Below, in pieces: positions 18,099 to 27,091 of a stretch of 64,000 nt of DNA (its first letter is position 1; each line of letters begins with the position of its first letter). The translations under genes and the position numbers were made by a program. Source of the stretch: Mesorhizobium sp. WSM4313 (GTDB lineage: Bacteria; Pseudomonadota; Alphaproteobacteria; Rhizobiales; Rhizobiaceae); assembly GCF_002294725.1 (NCBI RefSeq), contig NZ_NSFT01000009.1, forward strand, positions 156,298 to 220,297, written 5' to 3'. Below the pieces are notes generated by a model. It saw nothing but the letters and a program-made list of their open reading frames with translations. It made no database searches and was not told the origin of the DNA.

Positions 18099-18637
18099 AC
18101 CGCCTCGGCCTCACGCTAATGTTGGGTGCGCTGGGCGTCGCCGGCTGCCGGCAGGATATGGAGGACCAGCCGCGCTACGATCCGCTGGAGGCCAGCAACC
18201 AGTTCCCCGACGGCATGTCGGCGCGGACACCGGTGACTGGCACCGTCGCGCGCGACGCCGATCTGACGCCGGTCCCGGACAAAATCCCCTATCCGATCAC
18301 GATCGAGCTGCTGCAGCGCGGGCAGCAGCGTTTCGACATCTTCTGCTCGCCCTGTCACGGCCGCACCGGCGATGGTCACGGCATAATCGTCCAGCGCGGC
18401 TTTCCGGCGCCGCCGAGCTACCACCAGGAAGCCCTGCGCAAGGCCTCGGACCGGCACTTCTACGACGTCATCACCAACGGCTATGGCGCCATGTATTCCT
18501 ACGCGGCGCGAGTGCCGCCGCAGGACCGCTGGGCGATCGTCGCCTATATCCGCGCGCTGCAATATTCGCGCGACGCTCCAGTCGCCGAACTTCCGCAAAG
18601 CATGCGCGCGCGCCTCGAAGCGGAGGCCTCGCCATGA
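18095..18637 (+). CDS. actE: Alternative complex III subunit ActE, monohaem cytochrome c lipoprotein
   Basis: A 180-aa protein with a lipoprotein signal (LGALGVAGC, lipobox Cys at 18), so it should be anchored to the periplasmic membrane face by lipid. A single haem motif CSPCHG lies at about residue 88, with a distal methionine candidate in GYGAMYSYA. ActE is a monohaem electron-transfer subunit of ACIII. It starts with GTG in a GTGA overlap with the actD stop codon. Confidence 0.92.
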   Translation: MNRLGLTLMLGALGVAGCRQDMEDQPRYDPLEASNQFPDGMSARTPVTGTVARDADLTPVPDKIPYPITIELLQRGQQRFDIFCSPCHGRTGDGHGIIVQRGFPAPPSYHQEALRKASDRHFYDVITNGYGAMYSYAARVPPQDRWAIVAYIRALQYSRDAPVAELPQSMRARLEAEASP

Positions 18638-19749
18638 GCCGCGTCGAACAAGGCTTTCTGTCGGCGGGCGCCCTAGGACTTGTCGTCTGCGGTCTGGGCG
18701 TATCGCTCGATGCCAAGGCGATGCTGAGCGCCTGGCTCTCCGCAATTCTCTTCGCGCTCAGCTTGCCGCTCGGCGCGCTGACCATACTGATGGTGCACGG
18801 GCTGACCGGCGGGCGCTGGGGAGAAGCGGTCCGCCAGCCGCTCCGCACCATGACGGCCCTGCTGCCGCTGGCGTTGGTTTCCCTCGTGCCCGTCCTGATA
18901 AGGCTCGACCTCGTCTTTCCGTGGGCCGGCGCCGACACAGCGAAACTGCAGGAGACTGTCCATGAAAAGCTTGTCTATCTCAACCTGCCGTTCTTCCTGC
19001 TGCGCTTTGCGGTTTGCGCGGCGATCTGGCTCGTCCTTACCTGGATAGTGCTCGGCACGACCGACGCCCCGGCCAATTCGAATGAACGCAACGGCAAGAA
19101 ATTCGCCCTTGGCCTCGTTCTCCACGCGCTTTCCGTCAGCGTCTTTGCCATCGACTGGATGCTGTCGCTCGAGCCGGAATTCACCTCGACCATCTATGCG
19201 CTTTGCGAAGCCTCGGCCGAGGTGGTCGGGGCATTCGCCCTGGCGATCCTGGTGCTGGCGGCAAGGCGGGCAGTGGAAGTCATGCCCGGTGGCGAGGAAG
19301 ACGTCGCGCTCAGCGAGGATCTTGCCAACATGCTGCTCGGCTTCCTGCTGACCTGGATCTATCTCATGTTCATGCAGTGGGTCGTCGTCTGGGGCGGCGA
19401 CCTGCCCGACGAGATCCGCTGGTATGGCATGCGCTCCGCGGGCGGCTGGCTATATCTTCTTTGGCTGCTGATTGCCTTGCACGTCGCGGCTTTCGCAGGC
19501 CTGCTCAGCCGAAGGCTGAAGCGCAGCCATCGCGGCCTTGTCTGGCTCGCCGCTGTCGCTCTGGCCGGCCATTTCATCGACATCTTCTGGCGAGTCCGGC
19601 CACCGCTCTTTGCCGGCGGCCCGCTAGCATTGTGGCATGATGCGGCCGCCTGGATGGGATTGGGCGGGCTGTGGCTCGCGCTGTTCCTTTTCCTGCTCCG
19701 CCGGCCGGACAGGGTCGTCTGGTGGAAGCGGGAGGTCGCCCATGGCTAA
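18634..19749 (+). CDS. actF: Alternative complex III subunit ActF, membrane subunit
   Basis: A 371-aa polytopic protein with about ten helices, shorter than ActC but with the same general NrfD-like arrangement. It is the second large membrane subunit of ACIII, identified mainly from its position after actE and from its size and topology. Conserved-looking stretches include IDWMLSLEPEFTSTIYA and TWIYLMFMQWVV. It starts in an ATGA overlap with actE and overlaps the next gene by eight bases. Confidence 0.88.
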   Translation: MSRVEQGFLSAGALGLVVCGLGVSLDAKAMLSAWLSAILFALSLPLGALTILMVHGLTGGRWGEAVRQPLRTMTALLPLALVSLVPVLIRLDLVFPWAGADTAKLQETVHEKLVYLNLPFFLLRFAVCAAIWLVLTWIVLGTTDAPANSNERNGKKFALGLVLHALSVSVFAIDWMLSLEPEFTSTIYALCEASAEVVGAFALAILVLAARRAVEVMPGGEEDVALSEDLANMLLGFLLTWIYLMFMQWVVVWGGDLPDEIRWYGMRSAGGWLYLLWLLIALHVAAFAGLLSRRLKRSHRGLVWLAAVALAGHFIDIFWRVRPPLFAGGPLALWHDAAAWMGLGGLWLALFLFLLRRPDRVVWWKREVAHG

Positions 19750-20185
19750 GGCGAACCGTCATCCCGAGACGCGCGATGTCCAGCCGCGTGTGCTGCTCGC
19801 CTTCGGCGGCGGGCTGCTGCTGTTCATCGCTTTAGCTGCGATCGGCGTGAAGCTCATCTTCAACACCGCGCCGACCTGGCTGCCGCTTCCGACGGACACC
19901 ATTCTGGAAGGCCCGGGCTTGCAGGCCGCGCCAAGGCAGGATCTGACCGCGTTCCGCGCCGAGGAGGATCGCCAGCTCAAGACGCTTGGCTGGGTCGATC
20001 GCAACGCCGGCATCGCGCGCATCCCGATCGACGACGCCATGTGGGCGGTGGTCAGCCACGGCCTGCCCGATTGGTCGCGACCGACGGCAGCGGCCACGGA
20101 GCCTGATTGCGCCCTGCTCACGGCGGCGGTTCCCCGTGCGCCGCAGGCCCAGAATTGCCAACAGCAGCGTGGGGCAGGGCGATGA
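19742..20185 (+). CDS. Single-pass membrane protein of the ACIII-cox operon
   Basis: A 147-aa protein with one transmembrane helix (about residues 17-38) and a soluble, probably periplasmic domain containing WLPLPTDTILEGPGLQ and LGWVDRNAGIARIPIDDAMW. The DRNAGIARIPIDDAM stretch is typical of small conserved proteins encoded between actF and the SCO gene in proteobacterial ACIII-oxidase operons. The function is unknown; it could be an assembly factor. I chose ATG 19742 (ATGGCTAA, overlapping the actF stop). Confidence 0.75.
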   Translation: MAKANRHPETRDVQPRVLLAFGGGLLLFIALAAIGVKLIFNTAPTWLPLPTDTILEGPGLQAAPRQDLTAFRAEEDRQLKTLGWVDRNAGIARIPIDDAMWAVVSHGLPDWSRPTAAATEPDCALLTAAVPRAPQAQNCQQQRGAGR

Positions 20186-20934
20186 GAAGCTTGTTGGCCG
20201 CGCTTTGTCTGTTCGTTGCCGGCACGGCCCTTGCCGCCGAGCGGCCGACATTCGATCCGAAGCCCGGCGCGCAGCTCAGCCTTGAGCGAGAATTGGTCGA
20301 CGCAAGCGGCCGGAAGCTGACGCTTGGCGAGACGCTTGGCGGACGTCCGGCGCTTGTCATCTTCGGCTACGATAAATGCCCGAACCTTTGCGGCGTCACC
20401 CAGCAGGCCGTCGCGTCCGACCTGAAGAAGACATCGCTTCGCCCTGCAGATTATCGCGCGTTGTTCATCTCGATCGACCCCGATGAGACCTCCGCTGATG
20501 CCGCAGCGGCGCGGGATGACATTGCTTCCGCCGCCGGTCCCGCTGGCGCCTCCGCTTGGCGTTTCCTTACCGGCAGCGATGGCGCCGGTGCGGCGCTGGC
20601 CAACGAGGCCGGCATCACTTTCGACCGACGTAAGGGTATCGATCAGTTCGTTCATCCGATCGCGGTCATTGCGCTGACGCCTTCCGGCCGAATTTCGCAG
20701 GTATTGCCGGCCTTGACCTTCACGCCGCGCGATCTCCAGCTCGCGCTGGTCGAAGCATCAGCCAACAAGCTCGGGTCGATTGCCGATCATGTCTTCCTGT
20801 TCTGCGCGGGGTTCGACAGTTCGAAAGGCCAGTATACTCCCGTAGTCTGGGCGGCGCTGAAAGTGGCCAGCCTGGCAACGGTGCTCGGCCTGGGAGCAAC
20901 AGTGCTCTGGCAAATGCGGGGGAGGGCAAGGTGA
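20182..20934 (+). CDS. sco: SCO1/SenC copper chaperone for cytochrome oxidase
   Basis: A 250-aa protein with a cleavable signal (MRSLLAALCLFVAGTALAA), a thioredoxin-like fold with the copper site CPNLC (CxxxC) and a distal His in FVHPIAV. A C-terminal membrane helix (WAALKVASLATVLGLGATVL) anchors it. SCO proteins deliver copper to the CuA centre of oxidase subunit II, which is encoded next. The start overlaps the preceding stop (ATGA). The family's catalytic residues are all visible. Confidence 0.92.
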   Translation: MRSLLAALCLFVAGTALAAERPTFDPKPGAQLSLERELVDASGRKLTLGETLGGRPALVIFGYDKCPNLCGVTQQAVASDLKKTSLRPADYRALFISIDPDETSADAAAARDDIASAAGPAGASAWRFLTGSDGAGAALANEAGITFDRRKGIDQFVHPIAVIALTPSGRISQVLPALTFTPRDLQLALVEASANKLGSIADHVFLFCAGFDSSKGQYTPVVWAALKVASLATVLGLGATVLWQMRGRAR

Positions 20935-21884
20935 GCTTCGGCGTTCCCTTCTTCCCACAGGAAGCCTCGTCGGAAGCCGGCCATGTCGATGCGCTGTTTT
21001 ACACGCTGCTCGTTTTCTCAGCCGTGCTCGGGCTGGCGCTCACCGGGCTGGTCGTCGGCTACGCGGTGAAATACCGCGTCGGGTCGCCGGCGGATCGCAC
21101 GGGACAGCGTTCCCGTACCCTGTGGCTGGAAACAAGTTGGACCATCGCCAGCCTGATCATCGCCTTCATCTTCTTCGGCTGGGGCGCAGTGCTTTTCGTT
21201 CGCCGCGATCATCCGCCGGCGGACGCGCTCGAGATCACGGGGCTGGGTAAACAATGGATGTGGGAGTTCAGGCAACCCGGCGGCCAGCGCGAGATCAACG
21301 AGCTGCACGTTCCGGTCGGCAAACCGGTCGTCGTGTCGCTCGCCTCGCAGGACGTCATCCACTCCTTCTACGTGCCGGCGTTTCGCATCAAGCAGGACGC
21401 GGTGCCTGGACGCACGACGCATATCTGGTTCATTGCCACCGAGCCCGGCCGCTACCACCTGTTCTGCGCCCAATATTGCGGCACCCAGCATTCCGAAATG
21501 GGCGGCTGGGTGACCGTGATGGCGCCCGAGCAATATGCCGCCTGGCTGAACAGCCAGGGCGAAGGCGAGACGCTTGCCGCAGGCGGCGAGAAATTGTTTC
21601 GCGCGCTGGGCTGTTCCGGCTGCCACGGCGCGAGCAGCAAGGTGCGGGCGCCGTCCCTTGACGGCATCTTCGGCCGGCCGGTGGCGCTCGACAATCAGCA
21701 GACGGTCATCGCCGACGAGCGTTACCTGCGCGACTCCATCCTCAACCCGAAGAAAGAGATCGCCGCCGGCTACGAGCCGGTCATGCCGAGCTTCGACGGC
21801 CTCATCGACGAAGGCGAACTGCAGATGCTGCTTGCCTATCTGAAGTCGCTTTCGCTGCAACCAACCGCTGGAGCCAGGCCATGA
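20931..21884 (+). CDS. ctaC: Cytochrome c oxidase subunit II, caa3 type with fused cytochrome c
   Basis: A 317-aa protein with two N-terminal transmembrane helices (about 20-45 and 67-88), a cupredoxin domain with CuA ligands in CAQYCGTQHSEMGG, and a C-terminal cytochrome c domain with haem motif CSGCHG (about residue 228) and a candidate Met ligand in YEPVMPSFDG. The fused cytochrome defines a caa3-type oxidase that can take electrons directly from ACIII. It starts with GTG, overlapping the SCO stop codon. Confidence 0.95.
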   Translation: MSFGVPFFPQEASSEAGHVDALFYTLLVFSAVLGLALTGLVVGYAVKYRVGSPADRTGQRSRTLWLETSWTIASLIIAFIFFGWGAVLFVRRDHPPADALEITGLGKQWMWEFRQPGGQREINELHVPVGKPVVVSLASQDVIHSFYVPAFRIKQDAVPGRTTHIWFIATEPGRYHLFCAQYCGTQHSEMGGWVTVMAPEQYAAWLNSQGEGETLAAGGEKLFRALGCSGCHGASSKVRAPSLDGIFGRPVALDNQQTVIADERYLRDSILNPKKEIAAGYEPVMPSFDGLIDEGELQMLLAYLKSLSLQPTAGARP

Positions 21885-23524
21885 CCAACGCGGCGATGCC
21901 TGGCACTTATCTCGGAGAGGGGAGCGGACCTCGCGCGTGGCTGCTGACCACCGATCATAAACGCGTCGCGTGGCTCTATCTCATTTCGCTGACGGCCTTT
22001 TTCTTCCTCGGCGGCGCCATGGCCGTGCTGATGCGGATCGAGTTGGCGACGCCGGCCGGAGACCTCGTCTCCGACGATGTCTACAACCGGCTATTCTCGC
22101 TGCACGGCATCATCATGGTCTGGTTCTTCCTGGTGCCGTCGATCCCGGCGACCATGGGCAATTTCCTTTTGCCGCTGATGATCGGCGCGCGTGACCTCGC
22201 CTTCCCGCGGCTGAACCTTGCCAGCTGGTATGTCTTCATCTTCGGCAGCCTGTTCGCCTTGTTTGCGGTGGTGGCCGGCGGCGTCGACACTGGCTGGACT
22301 TTCTACACGCCGCTGTCGACGCTCTATGCCAATGGCTGGGTCTCGACTGCGGCCTTCGGCGTCTTCATCGTCGGCTTCTCGACGATCATGACCGGCATCA
22401 ACTTCATCGTCAGCGTGCACACGCTGCGCGCGCCGGGGCTCACCTGGTTTCGCCTGCCGATCTTCGTCTGGACGCTCTACGCCACCAGCCTGGTCATGGT
22501 GCTGGCGACCCCGGTGCTTGCCGCCTCGCTGATCCTGATCGTGCTGGAGCGCGTCTTCGGCATCGGCATCTTCAATCCCGATCTCGGCGGCGATCCGCTG
22601 CTCTTCCAGCATCTCTTCTGGTTCTACTCGCACCCGGCCGTCTACATCATGATCCTGCCCGGCATGGGCGTGGTGTCGGAAGTGCTGCCCTGTTTCAGCC
22701 GCCGGCCGCTGTTCGGCTACAAGGCGGTGGCGATCTCGTCGATGGCGATCGCGGTCTTCGGCTTTCTGGTTTGGGGGCACCACATGTTCGTCAGCGGGCA
22801 GTCGGCCTATGCCGGCGTGGTGTTCTCGCTCCTGTCCTTCTGCGTCGCGATCCCGTCGGCGATCAAGGTTTTCAACTGGAGCCTGACGCTGCGCAAGGGC
22901 GAGATCAGCTTCGAGACACCGATGCTTTACGCGCTGTTCTTCCTGGCGCTGTTCACCTTCGGCGGGCTGGCGGGGCTGTTCCTTGCGGCGTTGGCGGTCG
23001 ACGTGCATGTCCACGACACCTACTTCGTCATCGCGCATTTCCACTACATCATGGTCGGCGGCATGGTGACGGCCTACATGGCGGGCCTGCATTTCTGGTG
23101 GCCGAAATTGACCGGCCGCACGTATTCGGAAACCGCGGGGCGTATAGCGGCGACCGTCACTTTCGTCGGCTTCAATCTGACCTTCTTCCCGCAATATGTG
23201 CTGGGCTTCGACGGCATGCCCCGGCGCTATCATACCTATCCGCCGGAGTTCCAGTTCTGGAACGTGTTGTCCTCGGGCGGCGCGGTGGTGCTGGCGATCG
23301 GCTATCTGATGCCCTTGTTCTACCTCGGCTGGTCGCTGTTTCGCGGCGCCCGCGCGCCCGACAATCCGTGGAACGCCACGGGGCTCGAATGGCAGACGAG
23401 CTCGCCGCCACCGCCGCATAATTTCGAGACCATGCCGATCGTGACGCGACCCGCCTATGCCTACGACATGAAGGGGCTCGAGCACGAGCGCTTCAGCCCG
23501 CACCGGGAGGAAGCGGCGCGATGA
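21881..23524 (+). CDS. ctaD: Cytochrome c oxidase subunit I, A2-type haem-copper oxidase
   Basis: A 547-aa protein with 12 predicted helices. Haem and copper ligands are visible in FSLHGIIMVWF, WFYSHPAVYI, WGHHMFVSG and FVIAHFHYIMVGG. The YSHPAVY motif replaces the XGHPEVY of A1 oxidases, so the D-channel glutamate is absent and the enzyme belongs to subfamily A2, like Thermus caa3. It reduces O2 to water and pumps protons. Overlaps with both neighbours (ATGA) show tight coupling with subunits II and III. Confidence 0.96.
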   Translation: MTNAAMPGTYLGEGSGPRAWLLTTDHKRVAWLYLISLTAFFFLGGAMAVLMRIELATPAGDLVSDDVYNRLFSLHGIIMVWFFLVPSIPATMGNFLLPLMIGARDLAFPRLNLASWYVFIFGSLFALFAVVAGGVDTGWTFYTPLSTLYANGWVSTAAFGVFIVGFSTIMTGINFIVSVHTLRAPGLTWFRLPIFVWTLYATSLVMVLATPVLAASLILIVLERVFGIGIFNPDLGGDPLLFQHLFWFYSHPAVYIMILPGMGVVSEVLPCFSRRPLFGYKAVAISSMAIAVFGFLVWGHHMFVSGQSAYAGVVFSLLSFCVAIPSAIKVFNWSLTLRKGEISFETPMLYALFFLALFTFGGLAGLFLAALAVDVHVHDTYFVIAHFHYIMVGGMVTAYMAGLHFWWPKLTGRTYSETAGRIAATVTFVGFNLTFFPQYVLGFDGMPRRYHTYPPEFQFWNVLSSGGAVVLAIGYLMPLFYLGWSLFRGARAPDNPWNATGLEWQTSSPPPPHNFETMPIVTRPAYAYDMKGLEHERFSPHREEAAR

Positions 23525-24156
23525 GCGGCACCGAAAGCGTCGCTTTCGACACGCCCCAGCGCGAAAGGCGCGCCAACACGTTTGCGATGTGGGTGTTCAT
23601 CGGCTCCGAGGCGATGCTGTTCGGCGCGATTTTCCTGGTCTTCCTCGTCGCGCATATCGATTTCGGCCCCGCCTTCGCGGCGGCTTCCAAGCATCTTTCG
23701 CTGCCGCTCGGCACCTTCAACACGGCCGTGCTGATCACCAGCAGCTTCACCATGGCGCTGGCGCATATGCTTGCGCTTCATAGACGTTGGCGCCCGACAA
23801 TTTGGGCGATGGTCGCGACTGCGGCGCTGGGCGTATCCTTCCTGATCGTGAAGGGGATCGAATACGGCAAGGAGATCAGCGAAGGACTGGCACCGGTCCT
23901 GGACCTGCCGTTCCGCTATGCAGGACCAGATCCCGTGCACGCCCAGCTTTTCTTCGGCCTCTATTTCGCGATGACCTCGCTGCATGCGCTGCACCTGATC
24001 GGCGGCATCGTCGTCATCGCCGGCATGATCGCGCTTTGGCGACCCTCCAGCCCTGCCATCCGGTTGCGCCGGGTGGTTGCCGTCGGCCTCTACTGGCACT
24101 TCGTCGACGTCATCTGGGTGTTCCTGTTCCCCGTCCTTTACCTGATCAACCGATGA
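23521..24156 (+). CDS. ctaE: Cytochrome c oxidase subunit III
   Basis: A 211-aa five-helix protein with typical motifs WVFIGSEAMLFGAIF near the N-terminus, FGLYFAMTSLHALHLIGG in the middle and YWHFVDVIWVFLFPVLYL at the C-terminus. The absence of the first two helices of seven-helix mitochondrial-type subunit III is usual for caa3 and quinol-type oxidases. It overlaps subunits I and IV by four bases on each side. Confidence 0.94.
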   Translation: MSGTESVAFDTPQRERRANTFAMWVFIGSEAMLFGAIFLVFLVAHIDFGPAFAAASKHLSLPLGTFNTAVLITSSFTMALAHMLALHRRWRPTIWAMVATAALGVSFLIVKGIEYGKEISEGLAPVLDLPFRYAGPDPVHAQLFFGLYFAMTSLHALHLIGGIVVIAGMIALWRPSSPAIRLRRVVAVGLYWHFVDVIWVFLFPVLYLINR

Positions 24157-24401
24157 GCGAACTGCGCAAACTCACCTTCGGCTATCTCGGGCTGCTTGCG
24201 CTGCTGGCGCTGACGGTGGCTTCCTCCTTCCTCGATCTCGGCGGCTTCAATGTCGCCCTCAACCTGGCGATCGCGGCCGCCAAGGCGGTCCTGATCGCCC
24301 TGCTGTTCATGCATCTGACCGGCACCTTGCCGCTGCTCACCGTCGCGGCAGCCGGGCTTTGGCTCGTCATCCTTTTCGGGCTGACGCTGATCGGGCGATA
24401 G
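24153..24401 (+). CDS. Cytochrome c oxidase subunit IV, caa3/CyoD-like
   Basis: An 82-aa protein with three hydrophobic helices and the stretch AAKAVLIALLFMHLTG, which is characteristic of the small subunit IV of caa3 and bo3 oxidases. It is the last cistron of the actA-cox operon. No haem A synthase, CtaB or CtaG gene follows, so cofactor supply must come from elsewhere in the genome. Confidence 0.88.
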   Translation: MSELRKLTFGYLGLLALLALTVASSFLDLGGFNVALNLAIAAAKAVLIALLFMHLTGTLPLLTVAAAGLWLVILFGLTLIGR

Positions 24402-24549
24402 GAGAGCGGCATCAATCGCCAACGGGCACGCCGATTGGGACTGAGGTCCTGTCATCAAGGCGCAACAGGCCGAGCATTAACATGTGATCTTGCTCATAGT
24501 CTTCGGGCAGCATGATTGCGAATGAGGGACACGTCATTGGAGGTGAGCG

Positions 24550-24744
24550 ATGCCCCTGTCCGCGGCGCTGAATGATGCCGACTTGGAATTCAAGTGCTTG
24601 GAATGTGACCATGCCTTCAAAAGAAAAGGGTCGTGGTTCAAGGTGATCTCGACCTTCAAATGTGAGGGCTGCGGAGCTGCGAACCGCATCGGGTATGCCG
24701 ACAAATTGGCGTTGTTCGAAAAGCACTCAGCGGCGTTTGGCTGA
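24550..24744 (+). CDS. Small zinc-ribbon protein
   Basis: A 64-aa protein with two CxxC pairs, FKCLECDHAF and FKCEGCGAANRIGY, spaced as in a zinc ribbon. A strong ribosome-binding site (GGAGGTGA) stands a few bases before the ATG. It has no membrane helix. Nucleic acid or protein binding is possible, but no specific family is recognised. It is a single gene 148 bases behind the cox operon. Confidence 0.7.
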   Translation: MPLSAALNDADLEFKCLECDHAFKRKGSWFKVISTFKCEGCGAANRIGYADKLALFEKHSAAFG

Positions 24745-25226
24745 TCGCAAGCCGGACCGCGAAGGGCGGCTCGATAATTCGCCCGCTGGAGTGGCGTTGG
24801 TTGAACTGCCGCGCCTGGTCGACCTCCGGAGAAATCGGCCCGGTGTTGCGTATTCGCTGCTCAATAAGCGAGCGGCCCGGCACGAGAACGGGGGAGCCCA
24901 CGGGCCGGGCCTGACCGGCGGGGGCACGGACTAGATACAGGGCGCCGGCTGATGTTGTTATAACAAATCTCGATGGAGCCTCCGCCGTGCGAATGAAGGA
25001 CCGCTCTCAATAACACCGCCCCTGTATCCCGGCCAAGCAAAGTGCCATACGGATTGTCGCGACTTCCCTAGAGCGGCCCAGCCACGCTCAGCATTGCCGC
25101 TGACCCGGTTATTGCACATTGCATCGCGACGGCATCATAACGGTGCGAAAAATTGCAACTTGTCCCTCGCTTGAATGAAACATTTGTCGCCGATACCCCG
25201 TATGCAAAGTAAGCAGGGGGTGAAAT
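24745..25226. other. Intergenic region with a 12-base palindrome
   Basis: No convincing gene lies in these 482 bases. A perfect palindrome TTGTTATAACAA (24955-24966) could be a repressor operator. The region just before 25227 carries AGCAGGGGGTGAAAT as the ribosome-binding site of the next gene. Short open frames here have no ribosome-binding site or recognisable composition. Confidence 0.4.
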
Positions 25227-25598
25227 ATGCTGCATGAAGCCAACGGAGACTGCGCGCTAAAGCTGAGCGAAGACGAAGCGCGCCTTGCTGAGCGCTACCG
25301 CTTTCTTTGCGGCCAGCACGATGGGCTTTCCAGATGCGGCATAGCAGCCTGGGTCGGCGCGCTCGCGGGCGGTGTGTTTATCGTCTCGGCGATATTCTTT
25401 GGTGGCGGTGAACAGGGCGATCCTCTCTTCATATTCGGCATTGGCGTATGTTGTCTTCTTGCTGGCGGTCTCCTTTGGTTCCATGAGCGCCAAGCTGAGA
25501 AGCGTCGCTGGCAAGAGAAGAGGTCAATCGTCCATAAGTTTCGCAGCCGAGGACTCGGCATACAGCTGAACGGCCAAGTTCATCGTCTGTTCGGCTAG
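25227..25598 (+). CDS. Two-helix membrane protein of unknown function
   Basis: A 123-aa protein with a charged N-terminus (LSEDEARLAERYRFL), two transmembrane helices (about residues 38-58 and 67-86) separated by a short loop, and a basic cytoplasmic tail (ERQAEKRRWQEKRS). A purine-rich GGGGG lies upstream of the ATG. No known domain is recognised. It is monocistronic and followed directly by the palindromic repeat at 25602. Confidence 0.6.
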   Translation: MLHEANGDCALKLSEDEARLAERYRFLCGQHDGLSRCGIAAWVGALAGGVFIVSAIFFGGGEQGDPLFIFGIGVCCLLAGGLLWFHERQAEKRRWQEKRSIVHKFRSRGLGIQLNGQVHRLFG

Positions 25599-25601
25599 TG
25601 C

Positions 25602-25700
25602 GTTTCACCGTTTCACGGAAACGGCGAAACGCCCTATCTCGTTGTTTTTTACGCAATTCCGGACGGAAAACCGCTCACACTTTTCCTGGAATTGCTCTAG
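25602..25700. repeat. Double-hairpin palindromic repeat (RIME-like)
   Basis: Two hairpins stand side by side. GCGTTTCACCGTT (25602-25614) pairs with AACGGCGAAACGC (25621-25633) with one mismatch; GCAATTCC (25654-25661) pairs with GGAATTGC (25689-25696), with an inner GGAAAA/TTTTCC extension. A T-rich run (25645-25651) lies between them. This resembles the abundant intergenic palindromic elements of rhizobia. It sits between two convergent genes, where it may also end transcription on both strands. Confidence 0.6.
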
Positions 25701-25782
25701 GTGTTGAATGGCTGATGCGCAGCAATGAGGATCTGCGTTCTGCACAGCTGGGGTATCTTCGGTAAAATGATCGCGGCAGTTG

Positions 25783-26727
25783 CTACGGCGCCGTGTTGTG
25801 CGCTTTGAACGCCAAGCGAAGTTCGAGCGCCTCAGGGCTGGCGCTGCCTAGCTTGATGTCTCCGTTTTGTGAACCCCAGGCATAGGCAAAGTCGAATACA
25901 GGAGCCGGAGAGTAGGTGGCCCAGCGCGCGAAGATCTGCTTCGCCTGGTCCGGTGTCGGCAGTACATAGACGTCCGCAGCCGCTCCGGTACGGGTCTTCC
26001 AATTGCCGCCGCCGAAGGCCTGGTATACGGGCACAATCCTGTCGAGAGGAATGCCCGCGGCAACGGCTGCCTCGACCGTTCGATCGATGAAGTCCAAATC
26101 GAAAGCTTTGCCGCGGACCGGATATGGATCCAGGCCGAAAAGATCAATCCCCGTGTTGGCGGGATTAAAGGTATTCATGAAGGCGGGGGCTTCGAAAGAC
26201 CCCATGTCCATCAAAGTAACAAATGTAACTGCCCCGGGGACATTGGCTCTGATCCACTCGGCCTCGGCCTTCAGGGCCGCCGGACTAACTGCTGGAGAAT
26301 GGTATTTGCCGGTGATGTCCGGCTCATCGCAGAGGCGAAAACCGAACAGCCGCGGATTGCCGATAAATGGCCTCACCTTGGCGATGAAGCGTGGCGTCAC
26401 GCCGCTGGATTCATTTAGCCATATCAACCCCTTCATCCCTGGCGGCAAGGCATTGAGTTGCTCTACGGATTGTACATCGGCGAGGTCGAAGCCCGCGCTC
26501 GCGATTGCAGCGCCCGGCCCACCGGAGGTGTAGTGAAGCGTCTTGCCGTTTCCACTCGCAGACAGCGCCGATTGGCTGCAGATCAGCATCATGAGCAACG
26601 CCGATATGCACAGATTGCTGATGCGTGTGAACTTTGGCGACCAAGCTGTTGGCGCGACGGGTTCCGACTTGATGGATTGCGCGGCTCGAACCGCTGCGCC
26701 ATACCCGCACGTTAAACTCGTCGGCAT
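25783..26727 (-). CDS. Secreted TIM-barrel-like protein, Sec-exported paralogue of the RTX protein
   Basis: A 314-aa protein with a hydrophobic export segment (ISALLMMLICSQSALSA, about residues 40-57) and one globular domain. The domain aligns along its length with the N-terminal half of the protein at 27092-28567: LNESSGVT, DEPD-TGKYH, TLMDMGSF, NPANTGID, GLDPYPVR and SQNG-LG are shared. The strand/acid pattern (LNESS, DEPD, DPYP) resembles a TIM-barrel glycoside hydrolase, but I cannot name the family. Its place beside a polysaccharide locus suggests a role in polymer trimming or cell-wall turnover. The start is uncertain; ATG 26727 was chosen over GTG 26757. The n-region before the signal helix is unusually long. 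Confidence 0.7.
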   Translation of the reverse strand: MPTSLTCGYGAAVRAAQSIKSEPVAPTAWSPKFTRISNLCISALLMMLICSQSALSASGNGKTLHYTSGGPGAAIASAGFDLADVQSVEQLNALPPGMKGLIWLNESSGVTPRFIAKVRPFIGNPRLFGFRLCDEPDITGKYHSPAVSPAALKAEAEWIRANVPGAVTFVTLMDMGSFEAPAFMNTFNPANTGIDLFGLDPYPVRGKAFDLDFIDRTVEAAVAAGIPLDRIVPVYQAFGGGNWKTRTGAAADVYVLPTPDQAKQIFARWATYSPAPVFDFAYAWGSQNGDIKLGSASPEALELRLAFKAHNTAP

Positions 26728-26972
26728 GCTCCAACTATCCACCAAATCGCCCCGCACCGGTCTCCTTTTTAGGCTGTACGGAAAAATTCGGCTTCATCTG
26801 TTCGATCGATGGACCAGCTTCGAGGCGGAGCTGCTGCCAAGCCAGTATAGTGGTGGCATCCATGCAATCATTTATGCGCTGCAGATCCAGATGCTGGCTA
26901 TTTCAGCGCCGTCTTCATGGGCGCCGACGTCGACCAGTCGCGCAATCTGACGAAGTCGGTGACGGTGGAGTA

Positions 26973-27006
26973 GGCATTACCGGCGAACATTGTCGCCGGT
27001 AATGCC
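26973..27006. terminator. Perfect 14-bp hairpin after the RTX gene
   Basis: GGCATTACCGGCGA (26973-26986) and TCGCCGGTAATGCC (26993-27006) pair perfectly around a six-base loop. It lies 85 bases after the stop codon of the RTX gene on the minus strand. No U-run follows, so it may stabilise the 3' end or act with a factor. Confidence 0.5.
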
Positions 27007-27091
27007 CTGCTTTGCGGAGCTTGCAGGCTCCTATCGACGGCGATCTTATGGCAGGTACGCGTCTGCGCTAGACCGCCAGAGCGTGCCCGTC

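Noticed and set aside
22091..23503. Open frame of 470 codons on the minus strand
   Set aside because: Antisense to oxidase subunit I, with a low-complexity Arg/Glu/His composition; the plus-strand gene is certain.
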